NCBI GenBank assembly: GCA_010405405.1
Contig: MU004238.1
Span: 1,316,374 to 1,380,373, forward strand
DNA length: 64,000 nucleotides
Reading direction: 5' to 3'
Source of the DNA: Microthyrium microscopicum
Lineage: Eukaryota; Ascomycota; Dothideomycetes; Microthyriales; Microthyriaceae
Positions 1 to 14,700 of this stretch are shown piece by piece. How positions within the stretch are numbered: the first letter of the stretch is position 1; each line of letters opens with the position of its first letter. Under the pieces are notes generated by a model that was given only the letters and a program-made list of their open reading frames with translations, was not told where the DNA came from and made no database searches. A program made the position numbers and the translations under genes.

Positions 1-2560
1 TATATACTAAGCTATTAAAGTATAGCTTCTATATAAATTAAACTAAGTACCTTAAGTACGTTATAACCTTAAATAGTATTATAATAGAATTAGAATAAAT
101 TATAATAGTTATAGATTAGCTAATACTATATAATATATATTAAGTAAGAGAGTTTATTAGCTTTATAAACTACTATTAATATTTTATTACTAACTTTTTT
201 TATATTATTTTCCTATTAAACTCTTTAATTAAGAAGTTTTTAGGGTAGGCTCTAAAAGGTTAATAGCTATATAATAAGAAATTAGTTCCTATTAACCTCT
301 CTCCTAAAGCTATTTAATCCTTTAATAACCTAAAGGCTATCTTTATATATACCTTAATCTTTACTTACTATAATTCTATATTAAAGACCTATCTAAAGAT
401 AAATGCCTCTAAGTAAGTAATCTATAGTATTTTAAGCTAAAAGCAAACTAAGCTAGGCTAAGAGAGCTAATAGTAACCTATAGCGTTCTACTTAAGAAAG
501 CTATTAGGACTTAAGAGTTACTATAGAACCCTATAGTAAAAGTTCCTAGCTATTATTAACTCTATAAAAGTCTTTTATAAGTATCTATATAGTATTCTAA
601 AGTTCTTAGTCCTAATAGATTATATAAACTTTTATTTACTTAATATATTCTAAAATATCTTTACTATATATATAAGATAGGTAGATTTTCTTACTAAGTT
701 TAAGTTTAATATTAAATACTACCTAGGGAAGATAAACCTTATAAATAGACCTTTATAAAGACTAAACTATATCTCTTTAGGTAATATAGAATAGAAAAGA
801 ATTATAAATGCCTTATTAAACCTTATCTAAGATAAACTATAACTATTTAAGGTATTTAAGCTTAATAAAGACCTAATTAGGTTTATTAACGTTTTAGTTA
901 TATTTATTAGTACCTTATTATAGTACTTAAGAAATAATTCTTAGGAAGTAGATATTATTACTACGTTAAATATATCTAATAGCTTTCTTACTAAGCTAAT
1001 AAAAGATAAATAAATCTATTTATAGATAGAAGTTACTATAAAGAATAGTAGAGTCTAAGTTCTTTAATATTTTTATAATAACTTCTTAGAAGAAGGCTAT
1101 AGAAGCTAACATAAGACGTTAAAGAAGATTTAACGCTATTATACTTAGAATAATATTAATAAGAATATCTAAGAGTACTACATAGCCTATTTAGAGTATA
1201 AATAAAATACGTCTATTAAATAAGGCTAAAATAGGCTCTTTCTACTCCTACTAGTACTAATAGCCCTCTAGAAAGATATTATAGTTAATTTTATTACTAA
1301 CTTACTCTTAAGTATTTTCTAAAGATAGCTATATAACTTTATTATAGTAGTTATTTATAAGCTAACTAAAATAGCTTATTATATACTCTATTATAAAGAT
1401 ATAGATATAAATAATCTTACTAAGCTCTTTTTATATAAGGTAGTATAACTTTATAGTATACTAAATATAATTATATCTAATAGAGGCTCTATATTTGTCT
1501 CTAAGTTCTAAAATATATTCTTCTACTACTTAAAGATCTAATAGAAGCTATTTACTACGTTCTAATCTTAGATAGATAAATAAATAAAGCGTTAAAACTA
1601 AGAGATTAAGTACTATTTATATATTTACTATAACTAAGAATAGGACAATTAGGCTAAAAAGCTTAATTTTACTAAGTTTATATATAATAATAATATATAT
1701 AACTTAACTAGTATTACTCTATTTATAGTATATATAGGTAGATATTTATACGTACTAAAAGTACCTAAAGAGTATCTAATAAATACTACTTTTAATATAA
1801 AGGAACTAATAGAATATATTCTATTTCTCTAAAGAGCCCTTTAAGCTTATTTAGAGAATATTTAAATTATATAAGCTAAATACTATAATAAAGGCTATAA
1901 GGACATTACCTTAAAGGTAAATAACTAAGTTCTACTTAATATAAAGAATATTAGAATAGCTAAGTCTAAAAAGAAACTAGATATTAAGTATATAGGCCCT
2001 TTTAAAGTAATAAAGATTATTAACTATAATACGTACTATATTAACCTATCTAAAGGCGCTCTAGTTTATAATATCTTCTATATCTTCTTATTATAATAAT
2101 ATATACTTAATATACGCTTTCTATAATAAATAGTCTTATTTTAAGAAACTTTAGACCCTAAAGAGACTAATTACTATAAGGTTAAAGGCGTAATTAAATA
2201 TAAGGTTAATAAAAATAGTACCTATTATTATAAAGTAAAGTAGAAGAACTACTTTATATCTAAAGTAAGCTAGGAACCTACTAGTAACTTCTTCTTAATT
2301 ACGCTAAAGTATTACTAAGAGAAGTTAAAGAAAAAGGATATTTCTCTAGCTAAATTAGCTCTAATAAGAGTAACTAAATATAACTTAAAATAACTTAACT
2401 TAAATAAACCTTATCTAGAGCCTAAGAAGCTAAGGAGATATCTAAAGAAGCCTTTAGTACCTACTAAACCTATACTAGCTAAGAAAAGGCTAAATAGACT
2501 AAAATAGTTATAATAAGACTTAGAATAAGCCTCTTTTTATAAAGAAGATAAGTATAAAAG
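1..2560 (+). mobile_element. Decayed Ty3/Gypsy retroelement, truncated by the window edge
   Basis: This is a fossil LTR-retroelement pol region reading on the plus strand. The order is the end of reverse transcriptase (about 1-390), RNase H (about 400-700), integrase core (about 1,300-1,750), the integrase C-terminal module (about 1,960-2,100), and a chromodomain-like tail (about 2,180-2,290). RT-RNaseH-integrase-chromodomain order is the chromovirus branch of Ty3/Gypsy. The copy is heavily broken by RIP-type transitions and no long frame survives. Its 5' part lies outside the window and I could not place its 3' LTR, so the right limit is approximate. Confidence 0.7.
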
Positions 2561-5500
2561 TATAGTTACTTTATAGTATATATAAATATATAATAATAAT
2601 TTATTTTACTTATAATTAAAATAAGCCTATTTAGATAAAACTAAATAGTACTTAGATAGTACTATTATAATACCTTAGAATAAATAAGTTTCTATAGATA
2701 TATATATAAATATAGTCTAAATAAAAAAGACTTAGAGAAAATTTAGAACTAGATATAGAACTAATTTTAAACCTAAACTTAAAACTATTAGTATTGCTTT
2801 AGCTTTACTTATTAATCTTTAAAGGAGTATCTTTTAAATACTTTAAAATAATAATTTTAGATTTATAGAGATATATTCCTAAGTACTATCTAGGTTTATA
2901 AAAAAGGACTTAGAAATTTAAGAAAGTATTTTATTAAAAGAAACTATCTTATACTATTTATATAAATTAGTTTAAATAGAACCTAATAGCTACTAAGTAC
3001 TAATAAATAGCTTATAATAAACCTAAAATATAACTAACTTTACCTATTAGATACTAAACGTATTAATTTAATATTAGATATATCTACTAGATACTATATC
3101 TACTCTTTAGACTCTTTAGACTCTTTAGACTCTAAATTGTTATCTTTAGAATTAATCTAATCTATTATAACTAGATAGTAATAAAGAACTACCTACTTAT
3201 TTATTCTAAGCTTATACTTATTAATCTAGCTCTAAAGAGTTATAAACTAACCTATATTAAAAGCTTTCTCCTTCTTTTTAGTGCTATTAGCTTACTAAGA
3301 AGTAAGTATTTTTATAATATTAGTAAGATTACTAATTTAACGTAATAAAGTACTTATAACTTAGAATAGAGTTAGTTAGAATTTAAGTAATATAATTAGA
3401 GTATTTATACCCTTTTAGCTACTATTTATAAGTAATTTAAATTTATAATAATAAATATAGAGATTATTATAGTACTTAATATAAGTAGTACTAATAATAG
3501 CTCTAAGTAAAGCTACTTTAGAGTAATAGATAGCCTTCTTAGTTATAAGGACCTTCTTACTATTTTTATAATATACTAGTATTATATAGATACTATTATA
3601 TTTATTCTTAGTAATATTAGAATATAGAGAGAAGGTATTATTTATAGTATTAATATAGATATACCTATTTATATTAGTTTAAACCTAAGTATAATAAAAG
3701 GATTTACTTATGTCTAGATAGCTTTTATAACGTTCTTATTAGTAATGTAAACTACCTTTTTAGTATAAAGGAGCTAACCTATATTATACTTACTTAGATT
3801 ACTATTATAAGTTTACTAGCAAAGTATATAGACCTTTATTACGTTATAATACTTCTAAAGGAAGTTCTTAGTAATACTCTTCTTATAAAGAATAATCTAA
3901 GAAATAATTAGTAATAATTAGATTTAAATTAAATTAATTAGGAATAACTTACTTTAAAATATTATTAATAGAACTTTATAGTCTTATAGGTTATATAGTA
4001 ATAACTATCTTAAACCTTAAAGGCTAATACGTAGTCCTTAAAAGCTATATAGTACTAATCCTTTAAATTAGTATATAAAAAAGTCTTAGTATATACTTTA
4101 ATATATTACTAATATAGATTAAGTATAAGAAACTATTTAATAATTAACTTAGCCTTATTTTTATATAAAATAAACTTATTTATATTAGATAGTTCTATCT
4201 TATTATTATTAAAATTATATAAAAGATATTTACTACTTAACTAACTATAATTAATTAATACGTTATAGATAAAGAAGGTTTAGTATAATTTAAACTAAGC
4301 TTAAGTCTTATTAGTACGTATAATACTATTAAAATATATTTACTTTATATTAGGCTAAGAAAGTTTAGATTTATTATTATAGTTATACTTAGAAGCCTTT
4401 CCTTTTTTCTTAGCCTAAATAGTATTCTTTTTAATTTTCTTAAATTTTAAAAGCTCTAAAGAGGAGTAGTCTAAACTTAATAGTTTAATATAATTATTAT
4501 TAGTATTAATTTAGGTACTATTAATAAATTTAACCTTATTAGTTACCTTTTTAGTAGTATTAATATTAATAGAATTAGCTAGTTTTATAATGCTAGTAAT
4601 TAGAGTCTTTAGTAAAGTAATAGTATCTTTAGAGACCTTAGAGATATCCTTAGAGACCTTAGAGGCATTAGATAGAAATAAACTAGGTTTATTTAAAGCC
4701 TTATTAGCTTCTACTTTATCCTTTATAGTAGCTATTAGAGAGAATAGATATAAAAAAATATAAAGTATACTAAGTAGATTTATAAGAAAGCTATTAGTAA
4801 AATATTAGGACTACTAGCTAAGACTTATTTTTATACTATAGCCCTATTTATAAAGATTAGCTTTACTTAGTTAGCTAAGGTTTACTTAAGTATATATCTT
4901 AATTCTATAAAAGTAGAATAAAAAAGAATTAGAAGAAGTATATAATTATAAGATTAAATATACTTTATTTAATACCCTCTTACCTAATTAGGTTAGTAGA
5001 GAGTAAATACTTACTTTATTAAGTACTTCTTATTAAGGAAAGCTTTAATATTAATCCTTACTATAAGTAAAGATTCTAAAGAGGAAAGTTACCCTTAGTA
5101 AGTAATAATCTATAAATTAAGTAGACTTAAGGTAATAGCCTAAGGAAACTTAAAAACGCTTAAGTCCCTAATAAACCTAGATAAACCTAAATAAGTACCT
5201 AATAGTAACGTTTAGCTTTATAAATTATTATTTAAGAAGTACTCTTTTAAGTAATATTTAAAACTAATAATAAGTTTACTAAGATTTACTAAGATTATTA
5301 TCTAGCTAGTTAGATAGTAGCTAAGTAGTTTATACTATTATAATATAATACGCCTTAAAGCGTATTAGTACTATTAGAATATAGTTAACTCTTTAGAAAT
5401 CTATAAGGACGTTTAGGTCCTTATTAGAGAGATAATATTAGGAATTAAACCTAATAGACTCTTTAAGATAGGTATTATAGCCTAAGTGCCTTAGCCTAAT

Positions 5501-5888
5501 AGCTATTAGAAGCTAGTAGAGCTACTTCTTTAGCTTTAGTATATTCTATAGTTAAGAGAACTAATAGGTTCCTAATTATTATAATTAGTAGCTAAGCGTA
5601 CTTCTAAGGTAGCTTAGCTTATAGATAGACTACTCTAACTTAGAGAGAAACCTTAGAGGTTTTTAGGCAATAAGATAGAGGCTAAGGAATCTCTTTATAG
5701 TTCCTTAGTAATTACTCTTATCTCTATTTCTATATACCTAATCTATTAAGTGTCTTATAACCTTTTTATCTACTCTATAATCCTAATCTCTAATAGTAGA
5801 TCTCTATAATCTAATCTAAAAAGTTAACTTTAGTAATACTAGAGACTTTAAGTCTTACTAAATTACTAATAGCTTTTTTATGCTAGTA
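2561..5888. other. AT-rich RIP-degraded DNA, element not resolved
   Basis: There is no gene and no open frame of useful length here. Composition and near-loss of CA/TG dinucleotides match the neighbouring retroelements, so it is probably also old repeat DNA. A lysine-rich tract reading on the minus strand near 4,370-4,450 hints at a reverse-oriented retroelement, but I could not identify a family. The stretch is split from 20,608 onward by insertion of the Gypsy element that starts at 5,894. Confidence 0.5.
3102..3134. repeat. Short tandem repeat, 9-bp unit ACTCTTTAG
   Basis: About 3.6 perfect head-to-tail copies of the 9-mer ACTCTTTAG lie inside the RIP-degraded block. The copies are identical although the surroundings are saturated with transitions. 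This suggests expansion after RIP, or a unit that lacks CA and so offers no RIP target. Confidence 0.85.
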
Positions 5889-5893
5889 CTTAT

Positions 5894-6095
5894 TGTTACG
5901 GATCCTCTCCGTTAAGATCTTCTTTGGAGATCTCTAGCATCCTATTACGTGATGCTAAGGGCTTAGCGCCTAAGGTTTAGCTAGTATAAAGCTTATCTTC
6001 TACTAGCCTTAATTCCTCTTCTAGATCCTCTATCTTAGTTTTCTTAAATTATATCTATATCTAGATTATACCCTTATATTTATAGCTTCCTAATA
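5894..6095 (+). repeat. 5' LTR of Gypsy element A (202 bp)
   Basis: The LTR begins TGTTACGG and ends with a RIP-altered form of CCCTAACA. It shares a conserved core (around GCTAAGGGCTTAGCGCCTAA) with the LTRs at 11,538, 18,680 and 20,401. It is preceded directly by the CTTAT target duplication. Confidence 0.9.
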
Positions 6096-9000
6096 TAAAA
6101 CTAAGATTAATCTAAACCTAAAATTTTATTTCTAGAAGAGCGTATATTAAAATCGCTAAAATTAACGATTTGTACGTACTTTGTCCTTTGTTTTAGGCTT
6201 CTTAATCTATAAGGATACTAACCTATAAATAAGAGGAAATTACGTATAAAGTATCTTAGTGTTACGTATAGGCCTTTAAGTAGCTTAATTAGGATAATCT
6301 TAGTATCTAACCTTACTAAATTCTTTGTAGTAGCTAAGTTCTATACCTATATCTCTCTCTCTCTATACCTATAATAATAAACTCTTTAGATAAATTACGT
6401 TAGATTACTATACTAGAACTATATTCTAAACTTGCTACTCTAAAGAAATAAATCGTATATAAAGCTTTTACTAATTTTTGCGTACTAATACTAAAGATAT
6501 AAATATATTTAGTATCTCTACCTTATAATATATTGTCTACTATCCCTCTAAATAGCCCTTAATCTAAGACTTGTTTATAATCTAAAATACGCTAATCTTA
6601 GTAAAATATAATATAGTCTACTATATAGGAATCTTACTAAAATACTTTTAATAGTAATAATAATAAACTATCTACTTAGACTTAACGTAGTTATTAAGGC
6701 GCTCTCTTATTATAACAACTATCTATATTATCTTATCGTCTCTTCCTTATACGTATACCTATTTTCTCTAATATTCTAGAATAACCTAAGAATAGCGCTG
6801 CTAGTACTTTTTATAGTTAGCTAAAAGGCAAAACTACTAAACTCTATACTATTAAGCTATATGCTATAGACTAGACTTAGGTAGAATAAATTGCTCTTTA
6901 AGAGTAATACTCTTATTACTTTATAATATACGTTACTATTACCCTAGTAGCGAAAGACTATATTATATTAACTTACCTTATATATAACTAAATCTTATTC
7001 TAAGCTTAGAAAACCTATAACTTTAATAGAGAAGTAGGCTCTATCTCTATTAATCTTATAATTGTCTAAATCTTATAGAGCGAGTTATAGCTTAAAATTA
7101 TTAAAGATAGAGTAGGGTTTATATAAAGTATTAGCTTCTACTTTAATACTTAGTTTAAGTAATTTTAAAACTATATTAAGTCTATCTAAGTAGCTACTAT
7201 TATATTTAAAGAGACTTATAAAGATCTATTAGAGTTAGCTACTAAATGCTAATATAATAATAAAAGTATTAACGATATTATAACCCTACTAAACGCTACT
7301 AAGGCTAAAGTTACTAAATAGGCTATTAAGATTAAGTCCTTAGTTAACTTAGCTACTATTACTATAAGCTAACTATATAAGTTAAATAACTACTACTTAT
7401 ACCTTAAAGCTAAAATTATAATCCTTTGCTACAACGCTACTAAATTAGTATAAACTACTATACGCCTTTAAGAATTATAAACTAAGAAGTAAACTAAAAT
7501 TACTTAACTCTAAGCTAAAGTTTAAGACTTAGAAGAGTAACTAAGTAACTTTATCTATAATAGTAAAGAATAAATATATTAAATAGATTCTAATAAAGAA
7601 GCACCTATAGTACTTTTCTATACTTATTAAATATAAAACTTATAAGTTACTACTAGCCTTACGCCTACTATCTCTAAAAGATTTACTAGCTTTAAGAACT
7701 TATCTAGACGCAAATAGGCTAACCTTAGTAAATATAATAGAAAAAAACATAACCTCTACCTAGTATAGAAACTAAAGGTAAAGAATTACCTATATTATAA
7801 AGCACGCTTATTTCCTTCTAAACTAGTATAAGCTATATAGATCTATAATAAATATAATAGCCTTATATTAGGCTTCATTATAGACTATATTTAATATAAC
7901 GCTAAAAATCTTTATATCTCTATAGCTAAATTCTAGAACGATCTTAACCGCTACTTTAAAAGAACTAGTAAATATAAGGAAGCTCTCCTCTAGCTATAGA
8001 ACCTACTTAGTAAGATAAAGAAAACTAACGACCTAAATATATAGCTAGTTAAGTTTACTAGTAAGACTAATAGCGTAAATCTCTTTAATAGTAATAAGCT
8101 TATATACCTTTATAATATAGTTACTAAAGAATTAATAAGCTACCTATATATAAACAAAGTAACTAATACTATTAACTATATAGTAGAACTTTACTAAGTT
8201 AACTAATTAGCTAATTAAAAGAACCCTAATAATAATAACTATAATAATTATACTAATAGTCATAGCGCTAATAAGAACCTTAATAAGAACTAGAAGGATA
8301 ACTAAAAGCTAATTCCTTACTAAGATAGGAACTTATTTAACTATCTAAAGAAAGAAGAACGCTATCTTTACTATAGTAAAAAAGGCTATAATCCTTATAA
8401 TAAGAAAGCTTTCTACAAAGGTAAGGAAGCTCTTTATAAGACTATACTCTAAGCTAAGCTTATAAGTATCTAAACTTAGTTAAATATACAATACTGCTAA
8501 CCTTTTGCTAAAGATAAGTAGCCTTAAACTTCCTATAGTGATAAATACTACTAAGGAAATGAGTAACTCCTTAGTAAGGACACGTAAAGAAGCTAAATAA
8601 TAAAGAAGCATAAAATAGACGTAGAAAACGTTAAATAAAAGTAGTCTAGGCCTACTTAAATAAGTCTAAAAATAAGGAAGAACCTTATTATAGTATATTA
8701 GTTGTCTATATTTCTATAGCTTACCTACTATCTAATTAATAACTAAAATATAATATACCTAAGATAGGTTAATAATAGAGTACTATAAGTTACGTCTTAA
8801 TATCTAATAGCGTATATACTAAAGCTAAAGTTCTTATTAATACTAGTAGTAAAGCCTTTAGTATTATTAACTCTTAATATCTTAAACTCTATAGTATTAA
8901 ATCTATTAAAATATTACGCCCTTACTAAGTAGAGATAGTAAATAGCTATATAATTGCTACTATAACTTATATAGCATTTATAACCCTTTATATTAGTACC

Positions 9001-11537
9001 TATTTTAAATAAGCCTTATGCTTTATTATAGAAATTACTAATTACGATATTATTCTTAAAGACCTATAAGTTAATAAGTATAAAGTTATACTTTAAAGAG
9101 ACTAACGTATACTAGGCTTCTACTCTAAGTATTGCTTCTAAAGCTATATTGCCTTATATTATCCTATTATAGTAGATTATAAAAGTTATATTATTATAGA
9201 CAAGAAAAATAAAGATGCTCTAAATATCTATACTATCTCTTCCTACATATTTATAGTGCTAATTAGCTATAAGAATAACTACTTCTTAGTACTCTATAAA
9301 GAAGACTTTAATATACTTAAAGAAGATAAAGATCTAGATTTTATTCCCTAGCAAAATATTACTAAGATTACTATAATATTAATAAAAGATTACGTAAAGT
9401 AGCGCAAGAAGCTTAAATAAGACCTACTAATATAAGAAGAATTACTTAGTATAATCCCTAAGGAATTCTATTAATATGTCTATCTTTTTAACCTTAGTTA
9501 AGTTAATAAACTATTACCTTATTGTCCTAGATTTAATTATTTAATCCTAACGAATCTAAATATAAAGGTACTTATATAAAAGTTATATAGTATGTCTTAC
9601 TAGTAAGCATAAGTTATTAAAGAATATATTAAAAATATACTTAGTAAAGGCTTTATCTATAAAAGCACCTCTTAATATATTACTCTAGTTCTTTGCGTAA
9701 GTAAATTAGAAAAAAGTATTTAAGTCTACGTTAATTATTATAGATTAAATAAAATTACGCTAAAGAATTAGAACGTACTATTACTACTTATAAAAACTCT
9801 TACTAAGATTTATAAAGCTAAGTTCTTCTCTAAATTTAACGTTATTACTATATTTAATAATATTCATATCTATGAGGGTAATAAATATAAAACTACTTTT
9901 TTAATCTATTATAGTTTATTTAAATCCCTTATTATACTATTTAGGATAATAAGCTTACTTAGAATATTCTAGGCCTTTATTAATAGCGCCGTCTATAAGT
10001 TCCTTAATAACTTTATTACTATCTATCTTAATAACGTTCTTATCTAGAGCAAAATAAAAGAAAAGCATATTACTTACGTTTACTTAATCTTTAATAAACT
10101 TAAGGCTGTAGGACTCTACTTTAATATTACTAAGTTAGAATTTATAACTAAAAGCGTTAAATATCTTAGTATTATTATTACCCTAGAGGGTATCTTTATA
10201 GATAAAAAGAAAGTAGAAGCTATTCTTAAATAGTAATACTTTTCCTTACTAAAAGACGTCTAAATGTTTCTTAGCTTTGCTAATTTCTATCGCTACTTTA
10301 TTAAAAGCTATTTAAAGATTGTAGCACCTTTAATAGCACTTACTAAAAAAGATATTCTTTAGTAATATCCTTAGAATATTAATAGTCCTAAAGAGGCTAC
10401 TTTTAAAGCCTTAAAAAAGGCATTTACGTTAGTAAATATCCTTTACTACTTTAATCTAGATAGAGAGACTTAGCTTAAGATAGACGCCTCTAACTAGGTT
10501 GCTATAGCAATATTATTCTAAAAAGATAATAAGGGAATTCTTTGCTCTATTGCCTTTCTATCTAAAAAGATAATACTTATAGAATATAATTATAATATTT
10601 ATAATAAAGAACTCTTAGCTATTATTTACGCTTTTAAGAAATAGGAACTAGAACTATTCTCTATTAACGACTTAGTTTAGGTCTTTACTAACTATCTTAA
10701 CCTACGTACGTTTATATTAACTAAGAAGTTATTTTACTATTAGGCTCGTTAGGCTAAATTCCTATTATAATTTTAATTTAATATTATATATTATAATAGG
10801 CTATTAAACGCTAAAGTAGACGCCTTTATACGCTAGTCTTAAGACCTTCCTAAGTTTAATAACGATCCTTAAGTTGCTTAGTAAGTCCGCCTAATACTAT
10901 TCTCCTACTACTTTACTAACCTTATAAGTATACGTTATACTATTAAGGTTACTATAATCCTAGTGTAGAAGAAATAACCTTTAATAATTAAGTTAGCTAT
11001 AATTATTACTAATAAGGTTAATATATTTACTATAGAAGGGGAGTTAACTAGTAATCTAACTATAGAGAGTCATCTTAAGGATACTCTAATCTTAAAGGAG
11101 CTAACTAGTAATCCTAAGATAGATAATATACCTATTAACTTAGAGACCTTATAAAAGAATATTATAAAAGTAAGTAAAAAGAATAAGCTTATATAAGCTA
11201 TTTATGACTATAAAGTAGCGTAATACTACTATTTACTATATAGTATACTAAAACGTAAGTCTATTAAATTAGGAAATTATTACGTCCTTCTTAATAGAAC
11301 TATTTAATACTACTAATAGCTACTTATTTCTTAAGAAAAACTTTACTACTAAGCTATATAATATATATATAATTATAAGATTATAGGCTATAAAGGAATA
11401 GCTATAATATATTAGCGTATATTTTAGTATTATTACTAGCTACGCATAGCTAAAGACGTTAAGTAATATATAAAGTAGTATAAATACGCCTTCTCTAAGC
11501 CTATAACGCAAAAGAAATAAGGCCTACTCTAATCTTT

Positions 11538-11740
11538 TGTTACGGATCCTCTCCGTTGAGATCTCTTCATAAGATCTCTGGCATCCTCGTTACGTAATGC
11601 TAAGGGCTTAGCGCCTAAGGTTTAGCTAGCATAGAGCTTATCTCCTGCTAGCCCTAATTCCTTTTCTAGATTCTCTATCTTAGTTTTCTTAAATTATATC
11701 TATATCTAGATTATACCCTTGCATTTATAGCTTCCTAATA
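11538..11740 (+). repeat. 5' LTR of Gypsy element B (203 bp)
   Basis: Starts TGTTACGGATCC directly after the TCTTT target duplication. It is less RIP-altered at its start than its partner at 18,680. It differs from element A's LTR by some transversions as well as transitions, so A and B belong to slightly different source copies. Confidence 0.9.
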
Positions 11741-14700
11741 TAAAACTAAGACTACTCTAATATTTAAAAACCTATTTTTAAAATACGCCTACTAATATTA
11801 TAAGATTTAATAGTTTATATATCTAAATTTTATTATTCTATACAAAAATAGATCTCTAGACCTATAAGAATAATAACTCTACTAGCGTAGAGATTTACGT
11901 ATAAGGACTAAATAGCTTTATAAGTATAGACTAATTAGTAATTAAGGGGAAGATCTTAGCATCTTCTACCCTATATCTACTAGACCTATAGCAATAGCTT
12001 TATCCTATACCTATATCTTCTTCTATATACCTAAATTAATAGTAATAAACCTAAACTAAGAATTACTTTTAATTAAAGCGCCTAAACCTTATCCTAAACT
12101 AGCTATTCTAATAAAGTAAATTATTTAGAAGGCATTAGCCTATCCTTACGTACTAGCGCTACCTACTTAATACTATTTAATATTACTTCTTTAGACTATG
12201 TTTAGCAAACTTCCTACTAGTTACTAATTAGAGATATGTATATAATCTAAGATTTAATAACTCTAAGAGACTACTTAGTCTATAATGTAACAGTTAACCC
12301 TAAAAATTTTTAATAGTAATAATAATATAGCTAAACTACCTTATAGCTATAGCTAGCGTTATTCTTCTATCTACTTTTGCTATTTTTCTCTAGCCTAAGC
12401 CCTAATCCTATTAAATATTATTAAATAATCTAAAGGTAGTACTTAAAACCTATTTAAGAAGGATAAAGGTAAGAAAGCAATACGTTATGACGTATAGCTA
12501 TATTTACTAGACTAAGATTAGATTAATTAGATTACCCTTAAAGGCTAATACCTATAGTATTTCGTAATATACGTTAGCATTACTCTAAAAGATTAAACTT
12601 GTATTATTTCTACGTACCTTATATAAGATTAAGTAGTATTCTAAATATAAGAGTCTCTAAACCTAGATAGAAAGATTAGACTTATATTTATTAATTCTAT
12701 TATACTCTACTATATTTAAGGTGAAGTAGAACTAGAGGTTATTAAAAATAGAATAGGCTTTACTTATAGCGTTAGCTTCTACGCTAATATCTAGTTTAAG
12801 TAACTTTATAACTATATTAAATCTACCTAAGTAGTAAGCATTGCTTTTAAAGCTATACGTATTAACTTAGTAAACTTATTAAAAGAATACTAGTATAATA
12901 AGGATAATATATTAAACCTCTCTACTATATATAATAACGCTATAGTATAAAATTCTTTTCTATAATAACGTATTTATATCCTAGAAAGTAAAGCTACCTA
13001 AGCTATAAGCAAAGCTTATTAGTTAATTAAGTAATAGCTTTACCTTAAGGAATAGGATATAATTTATTACTATAAAGTAATTAGAGCTATAGATACTATT
13101 AAGCATTTATATAACTCTTATACTAAAAAGCGTAACTAAATTATACTCTTAGAAAGAAAAGTCTAAGACCTTAAAGATTAACTAAGTAATTTAGCCTATA
13201 AGACTAAAGAACTAGCGTACTAGATAGACTTTAATAAGGAAGTAGACGCAATGCTACCCTTTTAGAGCTACCTACGCCTAAATCTTCGTCTTAATACTAA
13301 GAGTATTATACCTACCTTAAAAGTATTAGTAAGCTCTAAAACTAACTCTATATAAGAATAGTAAGATTCTAATACTTATAATAGTAAGAAATAAGACTTA
13401 TATCCTTAATAGAAGCTTAAAGTAAAAAACTATCTCTATTATAAAGTACGTACCTTTCCTAATAAGCTATCTTAAGCTATCTAGGTTCGTAGCAAATATA
13501 AAGACCTTACTCTTAGCTTTATTATTAATTATGCTTAATATAACGTACCTAACTTATATACTTTTATAGTAGAGTTCTAGGATAATTTTAACTACTATTT
13601 TAAAAGTACTAATAAGCATAAAGCTACCCTTCTTTAGCTATAAAATTTATTTAATAAGATAAAGAAGACTAATAACTTAAGCTCTTACCTAGTTAAGTTT
13701 ACTAGTAAAACTAATAGAGCCTACTTATCTAATACTAATAAACTAACTTATATACGTAATATAATTACTAAAGAGCTAATAAGCTATCTCTATACTAGTA
13801 AAGTAACTATAAGCGCTAAGTTTATAACAGAACTATAATAAGTTAATTACTTCTTAGACTATAAGAAGTCTAATAATAAAGATAAGAATAAGGATAAGAA
13901 TAAGGATAAGAATACCTAGAAGATAATTCTACGTTATAGCAATATCCTATTTTTATACCTTAAGAAAGAAGAATACTACCTATAATATAGTAATAAAGGC
14001 TATAATCTATAATCTAAAATTGTACCCTACTAAAATAAAGATACTATATCTAATAATAATATCTAAACTAAATTAGCTTTAATCTATACTTCTTAGTTAT
14101 ACTATACTCTAAGCATAGAAGATAATAAAGACGTATTCCTAACTTATAGCTAACGCTAAGGAAACACGTAGCTTCTTTATACTAACGTACGAATAAGCTA
14201 AACTCTAATAAGGCGCAAAATAAATAAAAGAAACATTAGATAGAAGCTATCTAAGCTTACTTAAGTAAATCTAAATCTAAGGAAGAACCTTATTATAATA
14301 TAGTAGTAGTCTATATATTTACTACTTATCTACTAATTAATTAATTACTAGAAACTAATACTATTCTAAAAGTAGGATAATAGTAGAGTACTATAGAGAG
14401 TATCTTTCTCTTAGATAGCTCTTATACTAAAGTAAAAATTCTTATTAATATAAGTAATAGCATATTTAGTATTATTAATCCTTATTACCTTTAACTTTAT
14501 AGCCTTAAATCTATTAAAATATTAAGACTTTATTAAGCTAAGATAGCTAATAGTTATGCCATCGCTACTATAACTTATATAATATTTATTACTTTATATA
14601 TTAGTATTTATCTTAAATAAGCTTTATGCTTCATTATAGAAATTACTAACTATAATATTATCCTTAGAGACCCTTAAGTTAATAAGTATAAAGTTATACT